From Didymella arachidicola (taxonomy: Eukaryota > Ascomycota > Dothideomycetes > Pleosporales > Didymellaceae): 64,000 nucleotides of DNA. Every line of letters starts with the position of its first letter. Position 1 is the stretch's first letter. This document shows positions 56,403-64,000 of the stretch, piece after piece. The translations under genes were made by a program, and so were the position numbers. The notes beneath the pieces are model-generated. The model was not told the DNA's origin and ran no database searches. It saw only the letters and a list, made by a program, of their open reading frames with translations. The stretch lies in contig CM049991.1 in assembly GCA_016630955.3 (NCBI GenBank), positions 806,001 to 870,000 of the forward strand, written 5' to 3'.

Positions 56403-57248
56403 TTAGCCGGTCCAAACGGCAGGACCTGGAGGTGTGTAGCTTGTCTGGCCCTGATACTCGTTAGCACAATTGATGTTACGAGCGGATACAACTTACGCTG
56501 TAGATGTTGACCTGAAGTCCCTTCTCTCCCGCCGTGTAAGCACCGGGGAACGCAACAAGCGGTCCCGGAGTTCCACTACCGCCACTATCGCAAAGTCAGC
56601 CAGCGCGCCATAGCCGATCTGCTGGAGAAACTTACCCCGTGACCTTGACCTGCGCGCACGAAATGTAGATCTGAGCTCCGTTGATAGCACTAGCAGAGTG
56701 CAGTGCAATATGCTCAACTCTCAAGAGATACTCGCCGCTGGGCGTGTTCTTGGGAATAGTGACCGAAGCAGTCGCAGCATTTATGCTGTTCCAGGTCAAC
56801 TGGCCGTTCGCTACGTTCGCCTTCTCGGTGTAGATCTTGAACCACACGCTTCCACTGCCGTCCCAGTTGGCTGCTGTCTTGCCAGAGGGCACCTTAGCCA
56901 AGTAGAACTGCAGCGGGCCTTGGTGGAATATATTAGGGGTGATCTTGAAGGATACACTGCCACCGGCTGCTACGCTGGTGGTGCTGGCGGCGCCTGTTCC
57001 GGGGTTGAGTTCGTAGCAGCGGATTGCGGCTGAAGAGACGTCGGTGACGGGGCCGTTCGAGTAGTGGTTTGCAGTTGTGCGGACAGAGGACCAGTCCGCT
57101 GTGCCAGCGATTGCGGGGAAGAGGTCTGCTGTGGTCAGACGGTACTTGGTATGTGGCAGTTACTTTGTGTACAGTGACGAGGCTGAAGAGCCGCTGCGTT
57201 GACTGCCTCAGCTGCAAGAGCGAGGGTGAGGGTTGTGGAGAACTTCAT
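56403..57248 (-). CDS. AA9 lytic polysaccharide monooxygenase, no CBM
   Basis: Four exons, 57248-57173, 57125-56636, 56584-56497 and 56456-56403 (introns 47, 51 and 40 nt), give 235 residues. AA9 enzymes cleave cellulose or related glucans oxidatively with a copper held by a His brace. The mature N-terminus should be His25 (HYLFPAIAG); the second brace His is His93 in NIFHQGP; the axial Tyr is Tyr179 in AQIYISC; His168 and Gln177 fit the outer sphere. Cys62 and Cys182 should pair. The end [22 protein letters not shown] is typical, and there is no CBM1 or GPI signal. Oddities: the signal core ends near AVNA, but residues AALQPR remain before His25, and intron 1 ends in CAGCAG, so the acceptor choice changes the residue after His25. 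Confidence 0.92.
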
Positions 57249-57932
57249 GGTGAGCAAGAGTGGTGGGAAGCTGTCTTTGGATTGCAGTCTGCTGAACGGA
57301 AACGGCGAGAGAACGAGATGCCATTGCAGTTATAACTACGCCTGCACCGTGTTACATCCCCTGAGATGAGCCTGATTGTGGGGTTTGCCAAACTGCCCAT
57401 ATTAATCATTTCACGTGGTGGCTTGGGGAGTGTTTCGGTTTTGCCGAAAGAGGGAATCTGATATTGGCTCCAATCTAAACAGATCGAAGACCAGCATTAT
57501 GCGGGAGCCACGTGACTCGGCAAAGGCGGAATGCCGGCTGCTTGAAGCGCTGAAGCTGCACGGCAGATTCGGTTGAGACGTTCTGTGATGTCCAAGGAGT
57601 ATTTGCAGGTGCCCTTTGACCAAATTGATCGCGCAGCTGCTCAGTGACAGCGTTACGCGTTCGCAATGCTGTGAGAATCTGTCTGCGGCAAACTGTGCCT
57701 CCACGGCCTTTTCTTAAACGCGCTTGCCCGAGGAGGATGGCCGCAGTGATGGCCGCGCAGCCCATCGTCAACCCCTGGCAGGCCATTGGCGTCCGGCAGT
57801 GCAGATCGCGATGCTCGTTCTTGCCCTTTACGTGCGTGCCGGTCGCAGCGTGGAGTTTTGCCATGCAGCAAGCGTAGTGGAATGCAGCTACGGCGCTTTT
57901 GGATCTGTTGCGTCCGAATCTGTCATCCGGCC
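57249..57932. other. Intergenic region upstream of the AA9 gene
   Basis: About 680 bases between the AA9 start and the 3' end of the NNF1 gene, both minus. It should contain the AA9 promoter. No clear element or gene is recognised. Confidence 0.55.
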
Positions 57933-58650
57933 TCAGGTGCGCATGCCCATCTCGACATCCCTAATCTCGGTACTGAGCTCCTGGACGTCGTCTTGCGCCA
58001 TTGCCTGCGCGCTAGCTTCCAGATCGCCCATAATGCTCTCAAGGCCCCGTACAAGCGCCTCGATCTCGGCGCGTTGCGCGGTGACGGTCGTCAGAAGCTC
58101 TGTGTTGGCTGTCTGCGTCTCGGCGAGGTTCGTGCTCATTTCTGTCGCCTGTTTCTCGAGGAAGGGCATGAGGTGCGCCAGATGGATCTCAGAAGGCGTA
58201 AGCGTGTGCGGACTGTGAACATTTGTCAGTTTTGCGTGCTTGTGCCTCGTATTGGTGCACTCACGGCACAGGAGCGTCTACAGGCCCTCCATTTGCGCTG
58301 GCTTCGGCGCGATTCTTGCGCAGCTTCGCATCTTCTATGCACTGCTCCAGCTCGTTGACCAGCTTGATCACGTCCCTCTTCTTCAAGATGTCCTCGAAGT
58401 TGACTTTCCACGTGCGATCCAGCTGGTCGACGATCTGGCTGCGCAAACCTTCGAGGGTCTCTGGTGCATATTGCGCAGCAGTAGGGAAGCAGGATGCGAA
58501 GTTCTCGGACGAGCACTTGTCGAGGGTGGCCTTCGAGGCTTTGTTGAAGACATTAATCAGACCTTGGGCGCGCGGGCCAGGTGCTTCAGCGACAGGCGGT
58601 GCAGATACCGGCGACGGCGATCGCGAAGGAGGGATTGTAGCGGTTGGCAT
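57933..58650 (-). CDS. nnf1: Kinetochore MIND-complex subunit Nnf1
   Basis: Two exons, 58650-58265 and 58212-57933 (52-nt intron), give 221 residues. Nnf1 pairs with Mtw1 in the MIND/Mis12 complex that links the inner kinetochore to Ndc80. The N-terminus is Ser/Pro-rich, then comes the family block PRAQGLINVFNKASKATL followed by CSSENFASCFP and APETLEGLRSQIVDQL. The rest is long amphipathic helix, including FEDILKKRDVIKLVNELE and a second coiled region in exon 2 (PFLEKQATEM to IRDVEMGM). Length is near that of fungal relatives. The start at 58650 is the first ATG in frame; the frame is open further upstream but only with a GTG. Confidence 0.92.
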
Positions 58651-60282
58651 GGTGGGATATGAATGTCGTGTCGTGGTGGAGATGCGTGTTGATCCATTGT
58701 TTACAGCGCGCCGAGGACTGCTCACGCTAGTACCCCGTGATGCACTCCTTCAGCCTCATACCTCACCATCAATGTCAAGATGTAGACACATACTAGTCCA
58801 GACTCAGGTCCAATCTAATCAATGAAGTGTGCTGGGAGACTTTCTTACTCCTTTCAATCTGTCACTTCCCCACATATTCAGATGATGCATTATTGTTGCG
58901 AGACTTTTGGTACGCCCACAGTCCCTGTCCATCAACAGCGTAAGAACCACGTTCAGGAACACTATGCGTCAAAGAATGCTGCAATTTGATTCGCAATATC
59001 CGCAGCTATTACTTCCACGAAAAACTTTGAATCGAATATCGCGATGTCCAAATCCATCCACAGCCTAAAAACCATCCCATATCTTTCGTACCCAGTCCTC
59101 CACACCCCTCGTACATCTCATCACGGCCCTCTTCAAACCTGCCCAAAGCGGCAGTTTGGCCTTAAAAACCATCGATTCTAGCGAACGACGTTCACCCCAT
59201 GGCGCGCGCACACCGTCATGATCTAGCAGCGGACCCTGCGTCCCTTTCCCAGGTTGGCGGCTCGCCTGACAGCTGCGTCTGGAGTCTTCGCCCCAACGGC
59301 GCGTGACTGCGTCGCCGCGGACTCGCCGTCAGGCCACCCGTTGCGCGCTTGCACGATAGAGGTCACCACCACTGCGCCTGTTGAGCATGTCTGTAGTCGC
59401 TCTTTATCGCGACTGGTCCTCGGGGCCATGTGTCCGAAAGAGCAACTGCAGGAGCCTGCAAGGGGCTCACAGTCAGTGCCCTTGTATTTCGGACAATTGC
59501 TGCTGTGCCCTGCGGTTGGCCGTGGTGCGGTGCATGCGAGGCGTGGGGTGCTTCGCTGATCAGAGCACCCCTTGTTCTCTGCTATGACGTTGACCAGCGT
59601 GCGGAAAAGGCAGAGATCAGACGGGCTTGAATCAGCTTTTCAGCGAGGGCGCGACAGACATCTTATTTGGGGCTATCAGACTGGAATGGCGGTGAAGTTG
59701 ACGGTGTGCAGGCTTTTCAGTAGCTAGACAAGCTGGCGGTGAGCATTCATAATTTTGGACGGCAGTCTATGATACACGTAGTGACCTGGTGGTAGCCCTA
59801 GAGACTACGACTATTTTGTTCATGCAGTTGACTTTTCCAGCTACCGGAAGCTAGGGTCACTAACATGACGGAGGTATCTCGGTATCTAGGTTGAACTATC
59901 ATTAATTGATGGTGATGTGAGCGCCGAGAACCCCTCCGCGCCGAAAGCTTGCTAAGATATACATGGCTCAGAATCAGGCCGAAGATTAGGTGCTAACATA
60001 TGAAAAGCAATACTCCTGTGGTATAGTGTTGAGTTGAACTGCAGTGCTCGATAACCCTCTTCCAGTTCTCTGCTGCCCTTCTTTGTTTCCCGCCGGCTGC
60101 AGGGCCGTCCATTGTGTCCTTTATAGATGATGAAACTGCCCCTCAAAGATTAAATCCTCACGGCGCCGTGCGAACAAGGGATATCTTGCATGATATGATA
60201 TGATGTGACGTGAACCGTGAATGAGTGCCAGCGCTGTGCTGCAGATAGCGTCGAAAACAGTCTTGTGGAGATGACGCTTGCT
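58651..60282. other. 1.6-kb interval without a convincing gene
   Basis: Between the NNF1 start and the 3' end of the small protein at 60283-60645, both minus. It should hold the NNF1 promoter. Open frames around 59.2-59.6 kb occur in parallel on both strands without features. The part at 59.7-60.2 kb is AT-richer. Confidence 0.45.
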
Positions 60283-60645
60283 TTACGCCGAGATCTTCTT
60301 CTCGTTGAGGCCCTTATTGGTGAAGACGGCGTCCTGGCTGGACATGCGGCGGTCGAGCGCACGCTGCACCTTTGCGCCCAGTGCCAGTTTGCTCATGTCG
60401 GCGGTCTTGATGTCGCTGGGGACGTAGCGCTGCTGGACGAGGCGCTTGTCCTCGAGACGCTCGAACCCGGTGTGCCAGGTCTTGATCTCCTGGGACTTGG
60501 GGTCGCCGGCTGTGGAGGCATCTGACAGGTGCGATGGCGCGATTGAGGGTGTGAGGGTGGGCGTGGCGGAGTAGGTGGACATGCGGGTCGAGGCGCGGTT
60601 GCCAGCTGACTGCGACTTGGATGTGTTAGACTGAGGCTGCGCCAT
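60283..60645 (-). CDS. Small conserved-looking protein, 120 residues
   Basis: Single exon from the ATG at 60645. The first ~50 residues are Ser/Thr-rich and disordered (MAQPQSNTSKSQS...). The rest looks folded and helical: KTWHTGFERLEDKRLVQQRYVPSDIKTADMSKLALGAKVQRALDRRM and a short basic tail; the block RYVPSDIKTAD to QDAVF has the look of a conserved fungal motif, and I believe similar small proteins occur in other Pezizomycotina. No signal peptide, membrane helix or known domain is present. Codon use is GC-ending like that of the neighbours, which supports coding. The function is unknown. Confidence 0.72.
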   Translation of the reverse strand: MAQPQSNTSKSQSAGNRASTRMSTYSATPTLTPSIAPSHLSDASTAGDPKSQEIKTWHTGFERLEDKRLVQQRYVPSDIKTADMSKLALGAKVQRALDRRMSSQDAVFTNKGLNEKKISA

Positions 60646-62918
60646 AGTAGTGGTGTTTTGGAGTGTGGTAGTGAGGATGGACGGGACAACGGTGTAGGTT
60701 ATTCGCAGGGCAAGAAGCGCGTGGCAAGCATCGGCCCAGAGACAGGGGAGGCGTGAAACAGATGGTGGGTACGCAATGACTTACACTGGCCAGCATGGGT
60801 CGCGACGATTCCAGCGAGTTCGTCATAGTGTGCTGGGTAGGCGGCGGGCGAGTTAGGTCTTGCCGTGTTTCGGGAGTGGTAGTGCTGGGCGTCGCGGCTC
60901 TTAACGCAGCTCTTAACGCAGCTTGTATGGGCGGCGCAGCACTGCGATTGATCGGCGGAGCGGGTGAGATATTGTAGGCCAGGCTGCGCAGGAGCGGCGC
61001 TGGGAGTCTTTGGGTCAAGGGCTGCAGCGCACTGTAGGAGCCGGCCAGGTCAAACAGCCTGTGCTCGTTTCAGAGGGCCCAGAGCGGCAAGGGGGTGTCG
61101 ATGAACGAGGATGAGATCCGCGACCAGGGGCCTGCCGTCCGAGCGCACGTATGGAGCAGCACCAGGTGCGTGCAGTTGCAGCTGCAATTGTAGTTGTAAT
61201 GGGCACGTCTACTCGGTGGCGCCTCAGCTAACAGCAGCGAGCGTCGGCGTGGGGTGCTCTCGTGGGAAGTCACAAAGAAAGAGGTAAACACAACAGACAC
61301 GCCGGGGGGGAGGGGCTCCTTTTGACGCCTGCTGCTCTCTGAGACGGCAGGTTAGAGACTCGCCATGCATTTCGATAAACTGAGCTCCATGCAGCGCCCT
61401 CTCAGACACCAATCCAGAGGCTGAGTACGCTCGCTGGAGGGCTGGCCGCTGTACGCGGCGTTGAGGAAGCCACACGACGGCCCCAAACGCCGTTTGCAGC
61501 TGCCATTCGGCCCTCAGCCTGCGCCCCACGCTTCTGCCGCGTGCAAAAAACGTGGTCTCCCGCACCGCGCTGGATCTCTGTGGGGCATCGTCTGATGTTG
61601 TCCTTTGTCTTTGTTACAGCCTCTCTCCAGACAATGCTGTTCGCAGCGGCTGTCCCTTGGGCTATTGTCCAACGTCTCGCATACTGCACTATCTCTCTTC
61701 ACGGTGGCGAGGCTCAACAAAGCTCGTTGCTGGGGTGAGCGTGGGCTGTACCGAGTTCGCTGCTGCATGTTCGACCACTTCTACGCATCTGCTCCTAAAA
61801 CTAGTTTACCACCAGCCAGCCCTCGAAACATCGTGACACGAAAAGCAAACAGCGTCTGCTTGCTTGCAGTAGCACGTCGAAGTCTTCTCCACTTGCTGCT
61901 CGTTGCGGTAACCCGATCAAAGGGCAGGATCTGGTCTCAGACATTCCCATGCTGTCCGTCTGGATTGCAGACCAAGCTGACTATCTTCGAGGGGGCAAAG
62001 TTTGCGAAGTAATTAATAGGCCCCTGGATAGCTGCAGCTAGGCGCGGAACCTGGCAATCGCAGCAGACTGCTCGCCTTCACGATTGCAGCAAAGATCATC
62101 CGGCTTCCTGTCAACCTCCAATGGAGATTTACGATAGTGCCACGGCCGGCGAGATGCAGTTAGATCGTGCCGACCACGTGTGAGCGAGGGATGTTCCCCT
62201 GCATGCACTATGCACATCACGACGCAGTGAGACTCGCATGCGGAATGTCACTGGATCTGGCAGTCTTTCTGAAACCGCATCTGCAGTATACCTATTAGAA
62301 GCTTTGCTGGAGCAATGCCTTGCGTGCACATGACGAACGTCGGCAAAGTCGAGTCGCCTTATTCCCTACGGACGCGCTATAGCACACGTTGCGATTGATG
62401 ATACCAGCCACACGCTTGCACGCTGACAGATAACTGCTAGGGCATAGTTCACGATATGCGGAAAATTCCGCTGCAATCTGAAACAGTTGGCACCGGTCCA
62501 TTCCTGCGAAAGTCACGAAAGGATTTGACTCTGCAGCGGCAGATTCCAAGGTCCCAGGAATAGCAGTCAGACTTCTTCGCAAGGTCAGTGATAGGGTCTC
62601 GTTTATGTTGATGAGAGCGCTTTCCGAAATCGATCGATCTGCTTCAATTAGCAAATACGTCTGAGGCGGGGTTTTCCGTTGAGAAGCACGAGATACAAGA
62701 GGCAAGCTCGTCCAAGGACGAACAGCCCAGCAGTTGCGTAGATGCATTGCGTGCACGTTACGACGCCATCCACCGCGCCCAGAATGGTACAAACAACAAG
62801 ACGTGTATACAACCTCATCTGATTAGACATTAGTAGTGGCCTAGAGACTACAAAGAACTACAGAGTACAGGAAGTCCATCCAGAAAAATGAGCTACAAAT
62901 ACCAGCACAATTACCCCA
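60646..62918. other. 2.3-kb interval without a convincing gene
   Basis: Between the small-protein gene start and the 3' end of the gene at the right edge, both minus. Overlapping open frames on both strands at 61.2-62.0 kb lack features. The first few hundred bases should be the small-protein promoter. Nothing else is recognised. Confidence 0.45.
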
Positions 62919-64000
62919 TCACCGCTTCACATCACACCTTTTCTTCTTCAGCACAACTCCATTCGCCGGACAACTAATACCATTCTGCGCCTGCCACTCC
63001 TCATCGCTCGTCCCGCGATCAACCCTCCACTTCCTCACGACCTTGAATCTCACCAAATCCCTCATCCAGCCCGCACTCCATGTCTCGTTATCTCTGAACC
63101 TCTGCAGCGTGATTTCCGTTCTGCATTTATTTCCCTTGAAGCTGCACCATATAGACTGCTCTTTGACCTTGCACAGCGGCCTGTCGGAACGGCGGTGCTC
63201 GGGTGTAGGCTGCCAGGGCGCCTTTTCCATAGCGAGCACCATGACTTCGGCGACGGTCTGGGCGGGGTCGGGAGGATCGTCCTGGGGGCTGCCGAATTCA
63301 ATGGGGTCAGAGGCCATGAGGCGGCGCAGGACATCCATTAGATCGAGATGCGGGCAGATATAGGGCTGTTTGTCCTCGACGATATCTAAAATCACTGACG
63401 CGTTCGCGATTCGGAAGCGCATTGGCTCGTACAGGTCGATGAAGTACTCCGCTCTGGCTTCGACCTTGTTGGGGAACACCCGGTGGAGAGTGAGGGTATC
63501 CACAGTCGATGGTAATAGCTTGGACATGTGTGTGCATAGTTCTTCAGTGGTGAGACAAGTGGGATGGCAGTTCCAATCCAGGACCCTTACGGCCCTGTGT
63601 CGATCTGGCCGACGCAGCTCTTTCCGTGCTTCTTGGAGTTGTTCCCAAGTGATGATGCTTTCCCCCCAAAGCTGGACAGGCATGACGTAGGCGAAGCATT
63701 TGCGCTCCTTGATCTTGCTCATCCCAGTCCTGTTCTTGGTGCTTTCCAGCATCTGGCTGATAGGAAAATGGGACAGGCCCACCACTTTCTTGCAGCAGTA
63801 ACAGTAGAATTTGACACAATTCCAGACTCTCCTTGTGGCATTGCCCAAGTTGGCAAGTTCCAATGGATAAGGCATTTTTTCGAATGCATCTCGTGTGTGT
63901 AACTCGAACCAGATGCAACGTTCCTCATGCGAAAGTCTGCAGAAAGCGAGTGACTCTCCACTAGGATCTGCTCGGTCGTAGGTCTGCCGTAGTCTCTCAC
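62919..64000 (-). CDS. Hypothetical fungal protein, 5' end outside the window
   Basis: The minus frame stays open from the stop at 62919 to the right edge, so the gene starts outside the window; at least 360 residues are seen. Upstream of the Met at 63875 the same frame reads ...CIWFELHTRDAFEKMPYPLELA, with continuous coding character. I do not recognise the family. Features: a Cys cluster CVKFYCYCCKK, a following GLSHFP, several WN/CH patches (DWNCHPTC), and a basic C-terminus KKKRCDVKR. No membrane helix or signal is seen in this part. The many Cys/His and the CYCC core could bind metal, but spacing does not match a zinc-finger class I know. It resembles the many lineage-specific fungal proteins of unknown function. 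Confidence 0.7.
   Translation of the reverse strand, partial: ERLRQTYDRADPSGESLAFCRLSHEERCIWFELHTRDAFEKMPYPLELANLGNATRRVWNCVKFYCYCCKKVVGLSHFPISQMLESTKNRTGMSKIKERKCFAYVMPVQLWGESIITWEQLQEARKELRRPDRHRAVRVLDWNCHPTCLTTEELCTHMSKLLPSTVDTLTLHRVFPNKVEARAEYFIDLYEPMRFRIANASVILDIVEDKQPYICPHLDLMDVLRRLMASDPIEFGSPQDDPPDPAQTVAEVMVLAMEKAPWQPTPEHRRSDRPLCKVKEQSIWCSFKGNKCRTEITLQRFRDNETWSAGWMRDLVRFKVVRKWRVDRGTSDEEWQAQNGISCPANGVVLKKKRCDVKR

Noticed and set aside
62295..62830. Two minus-strand open frames upstream of the right-edge gene's 3' flank
   Set aside because: Short, overlapping, and without conserved patterns; one is hydrophobic by composition only.

Overview
The window is nuclear DNA of a filamentous ascomycete (Pezizomycotina). 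The signs are many short spliceosomal introns (about 46-79 nt) with GTANGT-like donors and CTAAC/CTGAC branch sites, plus fungus-typical families: a HET-domain NLR, a LOV-RGS photoreceptor, an AA9 LPMO, GT69 and GT90 enzymes, and an Sso1-type syntaxin. Dothideomycetes would fit, but I cannot fix the genus from sequence alone. I see no plasmid, phage, CRISPR array, rRNA, tRNA or intact transposon. Exon joins below were worked out by hand; reading phase was checked across every junction.

Layout. 1-10.5 kb: 5' part of a secreted carboxylesterase (minus), a peroxisomal-type enoyl-CoA isomerase/hydratase (plus), a PsiD-like phosphatidylserine-decarboxylase-family enzyme (minus), a MARVEL-like four-helix membrane protein (plus), the NatB catalytic subunit Naa20/Nat3 (minus) and a five-exon RGS-LOV protein (minus). 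12-22 kb: cystinosin-type PQ-loop transporter (minus), a small SRPBCC protein with a signal sequence (minus), a large BCAS3-like propeller protein (plus) and an alpha/beta-hydrolase (plus). About 4 kb without a convincing gene follows (21.9-25.9 kb). 26-42 kb: a low-complexity, acidic, Cys-motif fungal protein (plus), a GT90 CAP10-like glycosyltransferase (plus), a HET-NB-ARC-TPR NLR (plus) and a 1472-residue two-helix/coiled-coil protein that I do not recognise (minus). 42-49 kb: GH36 Sip1/raffinose-synthase-like protein (minus) divergent from mitochondrial tyrosyl-tRNA synthetase (plus), then the plasma-membrane syntaxin (minus). 51-64 kb: two-domain chromate-transporter-family protein, GT69 CAP59-like transferase and a LaeA/UMTA-like methyltransferase (all plus), then AA9 LPMO, kinetochore Nnf1, a 120-residue conserved-looking small protein and a gene running off the right edge (all minus).

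The genes do not form one obvious pathway or biosynthetic cluster; this looks like an ordinary housekeeping-rich chromosome arm with a few accessory genes. Most worth a second look are the complete RGS-LOV protein, the intact HET-NLR, the PsiD-like decarboxylase, the unrecognised 1472-residue protein, and the LPMO, whose His-brace N-terminus lies on a NAGNAG tandem acceptor and follows an Arg-ending linker instead of a normal signal-peptidase site.
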